A stretch of 36,593 bases of DNA, taken from assembly GCF_005768555.2 (NCBI RefSeq), contig NZ_VCHX02000124.1:1-36593 (forward strand), read 5' to 3'. A program made the translations under genes and the position numbers. This DNA comes from Streptomyces sporangiiformans. GTDB lineage: Bacteria > Actinomycetota > Actinomycetes > Streptomycetales > Streptomycetaceae. Every line of letters begins with the position of its first letter. Position 1 is the stretch's first letter. The notes under the pieces are model-generated. The model was not told the DNA's origin, did no database searches, and was given only the letters and a program-made list of their open reading frames with translations. Below are positions 7,095 through 15,543 of the stretch, piece after piece.

Positions 7095-8930
7095 ATGAGC
7101 GGTGACGGGTGGGACGGGTCGCTTTGCGACGGTGGTTCGGTGTTCGGCGGGCTGCCCTCGCGGCAGGTACCGAGTCAGGGCGGTCCGTCGAGGGGCGGTC
7201 CGTCGAAGAGTGCTTCTTCGGCGGGTGCTTCCTCGGCGGGCGCGTCTGAGTTGTCGCCGTCGCCGGGGCAGCCGCCGTCCGACGCCGAGCTGATCGCGCG
7301 GATGCGTTCGGGCGACGACACGGCGTACGAGGAGCTGTACCGGCGCCACGCCGAGTCCGTGCGCCGGTACGCGCGCACGTGCTGCCGGGACGCGCACACC
7401 GCCGACGACCTCACCGCCGAGGTCTTCGCCCGCATGCTCCAGGCCGTACGCGGCGGCTCGGGTCCCGAGCACGCCGTACGCGCGTATCTGCTGACGACCG
7501 TACGCCGCGTCGCCGCGACCTGGATGAAGTCGGCGAAGCGCGAGCAACTGGTCGACGACTTCGCCGTGTTCGTGGCGCAGGCCGCGCGCGTCGCCGAGAC
7601 GGCTCACGACACGGCCGCCCTGGGCTCCTTCGGAACGGGCCTCGACCTGGGCGCGGATGTGCGGGCGATGCACGAGGCCGAGCAGTCGATGGCCGTGCGG
7701 GCCTTCCGGTCGCTGCCCGAGCGGTGGCAGGCCGTGCTGTGGCACACCGAGGTCGAGGACGAGTCGCCGAGTGAGGTGGCCACGCTCTTCGGGCTGGACG
7801 CCAACGGCACGCGTGTCCTGGCCAGCCGGGCTCGCGAGGGCCTCAAGCAGGCCTATCTGCAGGCGCATGTGAGCGCGGCGCTGAGCGAGAGCGAGGAGTG
7901 CGCGCGCCACGCCGACCGGCTCGGCGCGTACGCCCGCGGCGGGCTGCGCACGCGGGCCGAGCGGGGGCTGCGCAAGCACCTGGAGCAGTGCGCGAGGTGC
8001 CGGCTCGCCGCCGGTCAGATCGAGGAAGTCGCCGGCGGTATCCCCGCGCTCGTGCCGGTCGCGGTCATCGGTTGGTTCGGCGCCGCCGGGTACGCGAAGG
8101 TGGCCACGCTCATCGCCGGAGGCGGTGCGGGTGCGGGTGCGGCCGGAGCCGCGACCGGAACCGTGGGCGGCGCCGGAGCCGGGGCGGCCGCCGAGGGGCT
8201 CGGGGCGCCCGCGAAGACCGGTATCGCGGCGAGTGTCATCGCGGTGGCCGCCGCGGCGGTGGCGTACGCGATGGCGGGCCACGGCGACCCGCTCGAGAAG
8301 CCCGACGCCCGGACGCCCGTGTCGGCGCCCGTCGTCGAACCGGACATCGAACCGGACATCGACCAGGACATCGGACCGGACCTGGAGCCGGACAACGGGC
8401 CGGGCGCGCCGTCGCCGTCCCCGAAATCGAAGAACTCGCCGAAGCAGGCGTCGGAACCGAAGCACAAGTCGCAACAACCGAAGCAGGCCTCGGAGCCGAA
8501 GCCGCCGGTTCCGGCGGCCGCCCTTTCACCGACGCAGAGGCAGAAGCCGACGCCGACACCGATGCGGACACCGACACCGGAGCCGAATCCGACGCCGAGC
8601 CCCATCAGCCCCACCACCCCCGCCCCGAAAACCACCCCCGCATCGGCCCCGACAGCGACACCGGCTCCCACGCCGGAGCCCGCACGCGCACCAGCCCCGA
8701 CAGCGGCGACTCCCACGCCGCCCCCGGCCCCGGCGGACCAGCAGTCGAGCGCGTGGGAGTGCGGCGTCACCGTGTACGGCGAGGCCTCGCTCACCGTCGA
8801 TCTCCGCCGCGCGTGCGCCGCGTACGAGGGGCTGGTCGGGGCCCGGAGGGGCGAGTCGGCGATTCCCCCGCACCTGACCCTGCCCCTGACCGGGAAGGAG
8901 ACGCTCGGCCTGGTCGTCGAGGCGCGCTGA
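7095..8930 (+). CDS. ECF sigma factor with zinc-finger, membrane and secreted C-terminal extension
   Basis: This 611-residue protein is about three times the usual ECF length. Sigma region 2 is at about 65-125 (LYRRHAESVRRYAR, TADDLTAEVFARML). Region 4 is at about 195-255 (LPERWQAVLWHTEVED, ASRAREGLKQAYLQAH). A zinc-binding anti-sigma-like helix follows at about 268-302 (HADRLGAYARGGL, HLEQCARC). Hydrophobic Ala/Gly segments at about 315-400 could cross the membrane. A long Pro/Thr/Glu-rich stretch follows (about 420-550), then a short C-terminal domain (WECGVTVYGEA onward). Known ECF groups with fused anti-sigma-like domains show intramolecular control; here this is inferred. ATG 7095 has a G-rich ribosome site, and an upstream GTG (7071) is possible. 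It is convergent with the next gene. Confidence 0.85.
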   Translation: MSGDGWDGSLCDGGSVFGGLPSRQVPSQGGPSRGGPSKSASSAGASSAGASELSPSPGQPPSDAELIARMRSGDDTAYEELYRRHAESVRRYARTCCRDAHTADDLTAEVFARMLQAVRGGSGPEHAVRAYLLTTVRRVAATWMKSAKREQLVDDFAVFVAQAARVAETAHDTAALGSFGTGLDLGADVRAMHEAEQSMAVRAFRSLPERWQAVLWHTEVEDESPSEVATLFGLDANGTRVLASRAREGLKQAYLQAHVSAALSESEECARHADRLGAYARGGLRTRAERGLRKHLEQCARCRLAAGQIEEVAGGIPALVPVAVIGWFGAAGYAKVATLIAGGGAGAGAAGAATGTVGGAGAGAAAEGLGAPAKTGIAASVIAVAAAAVAYAMAGHGDPLEKPDARTPVSAPVVEPDIEPDIDQDIGPDLEPDNGPGAPSPSPKSKNSPKQASEPKHKSQQPKQASEPKPPVPAAALSPTQRQKPTPTPMRTPTPEPNPTPSPISPTTPAPKTTPASAPTATPAPTPEPARAPAPTAATPTPPPAPADQQSSAWECGVTVYGEASLTVDLRRACAAYEGLVGARRGESAIPPHLTLPLTGKETLGLVVEAR

Positions 8931-8956
8931 GGTCTGAGGTCTGGGGTCCTGGCCCT

Positions 8957-11053
8957 CTACCCCTGCCGAGCCGCCCCGGCCCCCAAGGCGCCCTGCTGCG
9001 GCACGATCCCACCGGGTACCGCCCGCTGCCGCGCGGGCGTGCCCGTCCAGCACGTTCCCCGGCGGTCCAGCAAGCGGCCGAGCCACAGTTCGAGGGAGAC
9101 AAGGTCGGCGAGGCCCTCCAGGGGGAGGGGTTCGCCGTCGGCCGCCGACCGGAGGGCCTTGCGGACGACGCGGGCCTCGACCAGGCCCGCCTGGGCGAGG
9201 AGCGGCGTGTCGAAGAGGTCGACCAGGTCGTCGACGGCGGCGCGCAGGCCCATGCGGGCGGCGGCCGCGGAGGAGGCGTGGGAGGGCGCGCCCCAGCCGG
9301 GCGGGAGGTCGGCGACGCCGGCGCCCTCCAGGACGGTACGGAGGATCGCGGCCCGCGCGCCCGGCTTGACGCGCAGTGCCTCGGGCAGGGCGCGGCAGGC
9401 GCGGACGACCTGGTTGTCGAGGAACGGTGCGTGCAGGCGCTGGGAGCGGACCTCGGCGGCCTGCTCCAGGATGCGCAGGTCGGCGGCGTGCCGGGCGAGC
9501 GCGGCACGCGCGCGGTAGTCGCCGGGCCGCTGTCCGGGGCCGATACCGGCGCGGCTCGTCGCACCCGCCAGGCGAACCGATACTTCAGCGAGTGCCTCAC
9601 CCGTCAGCCAGCGCGCCGCGGGCCCGGGTCTGGCCCATGTGAGCGCGGCCAGCGACGCCCCCACAGCACCTCCCGGCTCCTCGAACTGCTTGTGCAGCAG
9701 CCGGTCGGCGAGGCCCTGGACGCCGACAAGGTAGGGCGTTCGGGCGAGCTTGCGCGCCGCGCTGTACACACGCGCGGGGACCATGACGGAGCCGTCGGCC
9801 CTGGCCAACGCCGCCACGGGGCGCACCAGGTGACGTCGTTTGCGGTCCATCAGCAGGTCGGCGAGGCGCGCCGGGTGTGCGTCCAGGACCTGCCGGGCGC
9901 CGTATCCGGTGAAGTGGTCGGCGCTGCCCGAGGCGAGCCTCGCGCGGTGGCGGGCCGCCGTGACGAGCGAAGGGCTCGGTTCGTCGGTCAGCGGGCCGTC
10001 CAACTCGGCGTACGGAAGGACCTCTTCGCCGCCGGCGACCACCACGTGGTGCAGCCGGGGGTTGGCGGCCAGCGTCCCGGCGCGCTCCAGTTCGGCCTCG
10101 CGGCCCCGCACGGCCAGGTCGTTGAACGTGACCGCGAGGAGACGCTCACCGGCGCCGGTGCCGTGCCCCAGGACGGTGCCCGGCATGCCGGGGAGGCCGG
10201 CGGCCAGGAGGGCCAGCGTTCCCGAGGCGGGTCCTCCGGAGAGGTCGGCTCCGATGCCGGGCACGGGCGTGCCGCGCGCCGCGCGCCGCTCGGCGGGCCC
10301 CATTCCGGGGACGGGGCCGGGGTCCACATCGGCGCCGGGGACGTGCCGGGGGGCCGCCAGACGTGCGCGTACGGCCTCCACCAGGGCGTCGCGTACGGCG
10401 TCCACCGCGCTGTCCGGGTCGGCGGAGGGTGCCGCGACGGCGAGGGAGGCCACCGGTTCGTAACCGGCGATCTCGCGTGCGCCCGCACGCAGGATCAGTG
10501 CGTGCCCCGGCGGAATGCGCTGCACGCCGAGGTAGGGCGTGGAGTCGTGCAGGGCCGCGGGGACGTCGGGCGCGGCGAGCAGCGCCGCGAGGTGCCCGAA
10601 GTCGAGGTTGGCCTCGATGAGGTCGGCCAGGGGCAGTGCGGCCGTGGCGTATGCCGTGCCGCCCGCCCAGGGGGTGTAGAACACCGGCCGTGCGCCTGCC
10701 AGATCGCCGCTCACGGTCACCCGGCGCCCGACCTGGACGATGGCCGTGTAGCTGCCGGACCAGGCCGTCAGATGGCGAAGTGCCCCGCCGCGCGCGGCGA
10801 ACAGGCCGACGCGCAGCTCTTCGTCGGAGGCGCCGCAGGTGCCGAGCACCGCGATCCGGGTCTGTGCGTCGGCCTTCACGACGCGCACCTCGTCGGGGCG
10901 CCAGTCGCCGACGGCCCAGAGCGGATCGGGGTCACCCCACAGGAGTTGGGACCCCACGGGGTGCACCGTCTCGCCGTTGTTGCCGGTCGCGCCCGCGGAG
11001 CCGATCTCGGAGAAACCCGCGGTGGTACTGCTCCACCCCACCAACCACCGCAT
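8957..11053 (-). CDS. Asparagine-synthetase-like protein with degenerate ATP site
   Basis: This 698-residue protein has the two-domain layout of AsnB and lasso-peptide cyclases. The N-terminal glutaminase-like domain begins MRWLVGWSS, so the catalytic Cys2 is absent. The C-terminal ATP-pyrophosphatase-like domain starts near residue 265. Its PP-loop, normally SGGxDS, reads SGGPAS (272-277), replacing the Asp with Ala, and the later acidic motif is also altered (SGSADHFTGYG). Asparagine or glutamine-dependent synthesis is therefore unlikely. ATG 11053 has GGAGG 5-9 bp upstream. No lasso precursor or leader protease is nearby. It is conserved in position beside a sporulation regulator in my memory of S. 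coelicolor. The function is unknown; it may be a regulatory or scaffold pseudo-enzyme. Confidence 0.7.
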   Translation of the reverse strand: MRWLVGWSSTTAGFSEIGSAGATGNNGETVHPVGSQLLWGDPDPLWAVGDWRPDEVRVVKADAQTRIAVLGTCGASDEELRVGLFAARGGALRHLTAWSGSYTAIVQVGRRVTVSGDLAGARPVFYTPWAGGTAYATAALPLADLIEANLDFGHLAALLAAPDVPAALHDSTPYLGVQRIPPGHALILRAGAREIAGYEPVASLAVAAPSADPDSAVDAVRDALVEAVRARLAAPRHVPGADVDPGPVPGMGPAERRAARGTPVPGIGADLSGGPASGTLALLAAGLPGMPGTVLGHGTGAGERLLAVTFNDLAVRGREAELERAGTLAANPRLHHVVVAGGEEVLPYAELDGPLTDEPSPSLVTAARHRARLASGSADHFTGYGARQVLDAHPARLADLLMDRKRRHLVRPVAALARADGSVMVPARVYSAARKLARTPYLVGVQGLADRLLHKQFEEPGGAVGASLAALTWARPGPAARWLTGEALAEVSVRLAGATSRAGIGPGQRPGDYRARAALARHAADLRILEQAAEVRSQRLHAPFLDNQVVRACRALPEALRVKPGARAAILRTVLEGAGVADLPPGWGAPSHASSAAAARMGLRAAVDDLVDLFDTPLLAQAGLVEARVVRKALRSAADGEPLPLEGLADLVSLELWLGRLLDRRGTCWTGTPARQRAVPGGIVPQQGALGAGAARQG

Positions 11054-11714
11054 CGCCGCCTCCACAGGCTGTGGACAACCAGTGCACCGCACGAACTGGG
11101 CACCATGCTGCCACGAAGAAAGCGCGACGGAGGCTCCCCGCCCCCGCTTGCACTCCCCGGAGTGCGCCCCTGAGGAGATGCCCGCAATGAGACGAACGCA
11201 CGCACGGGACAAGGAGGTGACGACGTGAATGCGCCCCCGGCGCGCTCCCTAAAAACGCCTAACGCGCCCTCAAGTCCCATGGTGGGAAGGGGTATTCCGC
11301 ACCCGCAAGCGTGGTCGATTTTCAGCCAAATCGGCGATGGACAGCCAGGCTCGCACACGCTCCGTACATGCTCTGCGCAACGCACAGTCCGGGAGGCGGG
11401 GTTCGCCTCCCGGACCGGTCCGCCGCCCGCGGGGATGAAGGCGGCGGTGTCCCCCAGCCCACTGGATCCAGTACAGCGGGCCGACCCACGCAGGTTCCAT
11501 GGAAACGCTTCCGCGATGGCCGGAGAAGAGCGCACGGCCGGGCGCACAGCCACACACCGGGAGCACACCGCGACGCTGCGTACTTGCGTACGGGCCACAA
11601 TCTCGCCATCCGGAATTATGCCCCTTAACGCTTGGGATGCGGCGAACTACGCTGTGTTTACGAATGCCGCGTGGTTATGCCAGCGCGGCAGCCGTCTGTG
11701 TCGAGGGGTGGCGC
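11054..11714. other. 661-bp intergenic region with strong hairpins
   Basis: No ordinary gene is supported here. The region holds a mini-ORF (ATG 11187 to TGA 11228, 13 codons), then AAGGAGGTGA (11211-11220), a near-perfect Shine-Dalgarno, 4 bp before GTG 11225. The frame that follows has poor codon bias. Two tandem hairpins come next: a perfect 12-bp stem (11387-11398 with 11404-11415, loop GGGTT) and an 8-bp stem (11420-11427 with 11440-11447). The last 150 bp is relatively AT-rich and likely contains the promoter of the next gene. Confidence 0.45.
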
Positions 11715-13139
11715 ATGTCCAGGGAGCAACGCGGGCCGAACGAAAAACTCGGCACCGTTCTCGCCCTCGCGGGAATCAGCAACGCAGGACTCGCACGACG
11801 CGTCAACGACCTTGGCGCCCAACGCGGGTTGACTCTTCGCTACGACAAGACGTCGGTGGCGCGCTGGGTGTCGAAGGGGATGGTGCCGCAGGGTGCGGCG
11901 CCGCACCTCATCGCCGCGGCCATCGGCCAGAAGCTCGGCCGCCCCGTCCCCCTCCACGAGATCGGTCTGGCGGACGCGGATCCCGCACCGGAGGTGGGCC
12001 TCGCCTTCCCCCGTGACGTAGGACAAGCGGTGAAGTCGGCGACCGAGCTGTACCGGCTCGACCTCGCCGGACGCCGCGCCGGCTCCGGCGGCATCTGGCA
12101 GTCGCTCGCCGGATCGTTCGCGGTGAGCGCGTACGCGACTCCCGCGTCGCGGTGGCTGATAACCCCGGCCGACAGCTCGGTGGCGCGCGACGCGAGCCCG
12201 GTAGAAGGCTCCGGGGCACCGATGAAAGTCGGCCACAGCGACGTACTGAAGCTGCGGGAGGCCGCCGAGGACGCCAGGCGCTGGGACTCCAAGTACGGAG
12301 GCGGCGACTGGCGTTCGTCGATGGTGCCGGAGTGCCTGAGGGTGGAGGCGGCGCCGCTGCTGCTCGGCGCGTACTCGGACGAGGTGGGCCGCTCCCTGTT
12401 CGGAGCCAGCGCCGAACTCACCCGCCTCGCCGGCTGGATGGCCTTCGACACCGGCCAGCAGGAGGCCGCCCAGCGCTACTACATCCAGGCGCTGCGCCTC
12501 GCGCGCGCGGCCGCGGACGTTCCGCTCGGCGGCTATGTCCTGGCATCGATGTCGCTGCAGGCCACCTACCGTGGCTTCGGCGACGAGGGCGTCGATCTCG
12601 CGCAGGCGGCGCTGGAGCGGAACCGGGGCCTGGCCACGGCCCGCACGATGAGCTTCTTCCGCCTGGTCGAGGCACGTGCGCACGCGCGCGCCGGTGACGC
12701 CCAGGCGGCCGGCGGGGCCCTGCGGGCCGCCGAGGGCTGGCTGGAGCGGGCCCGCGACGGCGACCAGGACCCGTCCTGGCTGGGCTTCTACTCCTACGAC
12801 CGTTTCGCCGCCGACGCCGCCGAGTGCTACCGCGACCTCAAGGCACCCCGCCAGGTCCGCCGCTTCACGGAGCAGGCGCTGTCGAAACCGACGGAGGAGT
12901 TCGTACGCTCCCACGGCCTGCGTCTCGTGGTGTCCGCGGTCGCCGAGCTGGAGTCGGGCAACCTGGACGCGGCATGCGAGCAGGGCGTACGAGCGGTGGA
13001 GGTCGCGGGGCGCATCTCCTCGGCCCGTACCACCGAGTATGTGAAGGACCTGCTCCACCGGCTGGAGCCGTACGGCGACGAACCGCGCGTGGTGGAGCTG
13101 CGGGAGCGGGCGCGGCCGCTGTTGGTCGCACCGGCCTGA
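11715..13139 (+). CDS. NsdA-like sporulation-associated regulator (HTH + TPR)
   Basis: This 474-residue protein has an N-terminal XRE-like DNA-binding region (about 8-75; [37 protein letters not shown]). A long helical region follows, about 170-470, with repeated Ala/Leu-rich helices typical of TPR repeats ([29 protein letters not shown]). It matches the NsdA/sporulation-associated family of Streptomyces; S. coelicolor NsdA is a negative regulator of differentiation. From position it would correspond to SCO4114, annotated as sporulation associated. ATG 11715 has GAGGGG 8-13 bp upstream. The frame extends to 11499, but that part has poor codon bias. A stable hairpin follows the stop. Target genes are unknown. 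Confidence 0.75.
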   Translation: MSREQRGPNEKLGTVLALAGISNAGLARRVNDLGAQRGLTLRYDKTSVARWVSKGMVPQGAAPHLIAAAIGQKLGRPVPLHEIGLADADPAPEVGLAFPRDVGQAVKSATELYRLDLAGRRAGSGGIWQSLAGSFAVSAYATPASRWLITPADSSVARDASPVEGSGAPMKVGHSDVLKLREAAEDARRWDSKYGGGDWRSSMVPECLRVEAAPLLLGAYSDEVGRSLFGASAELTRLAGWMAFDTGQQEAAQRYYIQALRLARAAADVPLGGYVLASMSLQATYRGFGDEGVDLAQAALERNRGLATARTMSFFRLVEARAHARAGDAQAAGGALRAAEGWLERARDGDQDPSWLGFYSYDRFAADAAECYRDLKAPRQVRRFTEQALSKPTEEFVRSHGLRLVVSAVAELESGNLDAACEQGVRAVEVAGRISSARTTEYVKDLLHRLEPYGDEPRVVELRERARPLLVAPA

Positions 13140-13226
13140 CCGGGTTCCTGAGCGTCCGCCTGGTAGGTGTGGTCTTGGGACTGCGGGTTTGAGCGTGGCT
13201 GGTCGCGCGGTTCCCCGCGCCCCTTC

Positions 13227-13261
13227 GGGGCCTGCGGTCCCTCAAGAGGGCCGCAGGCCCC
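13227..13261 (+). terminator. Terminator-like hairpin, dispersed Streptomyces intergenic element
   Basis: A 14-bp stem (13227-13240 with 13248-13261, one mismatch, 7-nt loop) lies after the NsdA-like stop. It is preceded by GGTCGCGCGGTTCCCCGCGC, a motif that recurs between many Streptomyces genes. It probably ends transcription of the upstream gene. There is no U-run. Confidence 0.6.
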
Positions 13262-13332
13262 CTTGGTCGTTCTCTTGGGTTTGAGGGTGTTGTCAGTGGC
13301 GCAGGGCACTATCTAGGTGGGAGGTGGGAAGG

Positions 13333-14544
13333 GTGCGGCGGGACATCCCCTACGACTGTGACGTGCTCGTGATCGGCGGCGGGATCGTCGGGCTGTCGAC
13401 GGCGTACGCGATCACGCGTGCCGCGCCGGGCACGCGGGTGATCGTGCTGGAGAAGGAGCTCGGCCCGGCCCGCCACCAGACGGGGCGCAACAGCGGTGTC
13501 ATCCACAGCGGCATCTACTACCGCCCCGGCTCCCTCAAGGCGCGGTACGCGGTGCGGGGCGCCGCCGAGATGGTCAAGTTCTGCGCCGAGTACGGCATCG
13601 CGCACGCCGTGACCGGCAAGCTGATCGTCGCCACGGACCGCGACGAGCTGCCCCGGCTGCACGCACTGGTACAGCGCGGCAGGGAGAACGGCATTCCGGT
13701 CCGCGAGCTCGGCCCGACCCAGATCGCCGAGTACGAACCGGAGGTCCGGGGCCTCGCCGCGATCCACGTCGCCACGACGGGCGTGTGCGACTTCGTGGGT
13801 GTCGCACGGCAGCTCGCGGAGGCCTCCGGGGCGGAGATCCGGTACGGGACGAAGGTCACGTACATCGACCGCCGGCCCGACCTCGGGGTCGCGGTCCGTA
13901 CGGGAGACGGCACGGTCGTACGCGCGCGCGTGATGGTCAACTGCGCGGGTCTCCACTGCGACGAGATCGCCCGCCTCGCCGGCGACGAGCCCGGGATGCG
14001 GATCGTGCCCTTCCGGGGCGAGTACTACTCACTGGTGCGGCCCTCGCTGGTCAACGGCCTCGTGTATCCGGTCCCGGACCCCGCGTTCCCCTTCCTCGGA
14101 GTGCACCTCACCCGGGGCATCGACGGAGGCGTCCACATCGGCCCGAACGCCGTGCCGGCCCTGGCCCGCGAGGGCTACAACTGGACGACGGTCCGGATGC
14201 GTGAGCTGGGCGCCACGCTCGCCTGGCCCGGCTCCTGGCGGATAGCGCGGCGGCACTGGCGGTACGGCGGCGGTGAGCTGCGGCGCTCGGCGTCCAAGGC
14301 GGCGTTCACGGAGGCGGTGCGGCGCCTGCTGCCCGCGGTGACTCCGGACGACCTGGTCCCTTCGGCCGCGGGCGTCCGCGCCCAGGCCGTACTGCGCGAC
14401 GGCACCCTGGTGGACGACTTCCTGATCCGCGAGGGGGCCCGCACGGTGCATGTGCTCAACGCCCCCTCCCCCGCGGCCACGGCTTCGCTGCCGATCGGGC
14501 GCGAGGTGGGCCGACGGGTCCTGGGGGCCCTGGGCCGGGCGTGA
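13333..14544 (+). CDS. lhgO: L-2-hydroxyglutarate oxidase
   Basis: This 403-residue FAD-dependent oxidoreductase of the DAO/LhgO family oxidises L-2-hydroxyglutarate to 2-oxoglutarate. The N-terminal Rossmann motif is VLVIGGGIVGLSTAYAI. The family signature GRNSGVIHSGIYYRPGSLKA follows near residue 55. A central FRGEYYSLVRP and a C-terminal FAD-contact segment (LNAPSPAATASLPIG) complete the fold. Length matches the family (about 400). GTG 13333 has GGAGG nine bases upstream and is preferred over GTG 13324. trmB follows 113 bp downstream with its own promoter-like box, so the two are probably not a tight operon. Housekeeping metabolite repair is the likely role. Confidence 0.85.
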   Translation: MRRDIPYDCDVLVIGGGIVGLSTAYAITRAAPGTRVIVLEKELGPARHQTGRNSGVIHSGIYYRPGSLKARYAVRGAAEMVKFCAEYGIAHAVTGKLIVATDRDELPRLHALVQRGRENGIPVRELGPTQIAEYEPEVRGLAAIHVATTGVCDFVGVARQLAEASGAEIRYGTKVTYIDRRPDLGVAVRTGDGTVVRARVMVNCAGLHCDEIARLAGDEPGMRIVPFRGEYYSLVRPSLVNGLVYPVPDPAFPFLGVHLTRGIDGGVHIGPNAVPALAREGYNWTTVRMRELGATLAWPGSWRIARRHWRYGGGELRRSASKAAFTEAVRRLLPAVTPDDLVPSAAGVRAQAVLRDGTLVDDFLIREGARTVHVLNAPSPAATASLPIGREVGRRVLGALGRA

Positions 14545-14657
14545 GCGGGTGCGAGGGCCTCGGGGCGGGGCCCTGGGTGCATGGGCGCGGGTGCGTGGGT
14601 GGGAGGCTTGGAGAGGGCAGCTGTGCCCGCCTCCCGCCTTCGTAGAATCAAAGCACT

Positions 14658-15440
14658 GTGTCTGAGTCCCGAAACACTTCCCAAGAGCCCCGCCGCCGCG
14701 TCAAGGGCGAACCCCGCTTTCCCGACGGGCCCCGGGCCGACCCTGCCGGGTCCCACTTCGAGCGGCGGATCCGTAGCTTCCAACCGCGCCGGAGCCGGGT
14801 CACGCACGGGCAGGCGGACGCGTTGCAGCGGTTGTGGCCCAAGTGGGGGCTGGACATCAACGGCCGGCGGAAGCTCGACCTTTCGGAGCTGTTCGGGAAC
14901 GACCGGCCCGTCGTGCTGGAGATCGGGTTCGGTATGGGCGAGGCCACCGCACAGATGGCCGCCGCCGACCCCGACACCAACGTCCTCGCCGTCGACGTGC
15001 ACACCCCCGGCCAGGGCAATCTCCTCAATCTCGCGGACCGAAGCGGCCTGTCCAACATCCGGGTCGGCAACGGCGACGCGATCATCCTGCTCCGCGAGAT
15101 GCTGCCCCCGGACTCGCTGGACGGCCTGCGGGTCTACTTCCCCGACCCCTGGCCGAAGAAGCGCCACCACAAACGCCGCCTGATCCAGCCGGAGTTCCTC
15201 ACCCTCGCCGCATCCCGCCTCAAGCCGGGCGGGCTGGTGCACTGCGCGACGGACTGGGAGCCGTACGCCGAGGTGATGCTCGAAGTGCTCACCGCGCACC
15301 CGGACTTCGAGAACACCCAGCCGGACGGCGGCTACGCGCCCCGTCCGGACTTCCGGCCACTCACCCGTTTCGAGAGCCAGGGCCTGGACAAGGGACATGT
15401 GGTGCACGACCTGCTGTTCCGCCGCGTACCGCATCCATGA
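14658..15440 (+). CDS. trmB: tRNA (guanine-N7-)-methyltransferase
   Basis: This 260-residue SAM-dependent enzyme makes m7G46 in tRNA. The SAM-binding motif is VLEIGFGMGEATAQMA (about 87-102). The diagnostic motif PDPWPKKRHHKRRL (about 164-177) and the later DWEPYAEVM support the assignment. The first 40 residues are polar and variable. The GTG at 14658 is probably leaderless: TAGAAT (14643-14648) sits where a -10 box would place +1 at or within 3 bases of the GTG, and there is no Shine-Dalgarno. No good -35 was seen. A PrsW-type gene follows 103 bp downstream. Confidence 0.92.
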   Translation: MSESRNTSQEPRRRVKGEPRFPDGPRADPAGSHFERRIRSFQPRRSRVTHGQADALQRLWPKWGLDINGRRKLDLSELFGNDRPVVLEIGFGMGEATAQMAAADPDTNVLAVDVHTPGQGNLLNLADRSGLSNIRVGNGDAIILLREMLPPDSLDGLRVYFPDPWPKKRHHKRRLIQPEFLTLAASRLKPGGLVHCATDWEPYAEVMLEVLTAHPDFENTQPDGGYAPRPDFRPLTRFESQGLDKGHVVHDLLFRRVPHP

Positions 15441-15543
15441 GTCACAGATACCGCATCCGCAGGCCACTCGTACCGCACCCGTAGACACCCGACATTCGAC
15501 GCACCGTCGCGGGTGAAGCCCCTCCCTGGTTAGGGTCGATGTC

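Noticed and set aside
6537..8477. Long minus-strand open frame opposite atrA and the sigma gene
   Set aside because: Arg/Pro-rich composition without structure, antisense to two recognised genes.
7898..11173. Very long plus-strand open frame (over 1000 codons) across the sigma and asparagine-synthetase-like genes
   Set aside because: It is a GC-bias shadow: it overlaps two well-supported genes in other frames and has no domain pattern.
8957..11714. Lasso-peptide biosynthesis locus suggested by the cyclase-like protein
   Set aside because: No precursor peptide with a leader, no B1/B2 leader-binding or protease gene, and the ATP motif is degenerate.
11225..12016. Frame following the strong Shine-Dalgarno at 11211-11220
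   Set aside because: Poor third-position bias and it enters the NsdA-like gene in a wrong frame; kept only as a finding about the ribosome site.
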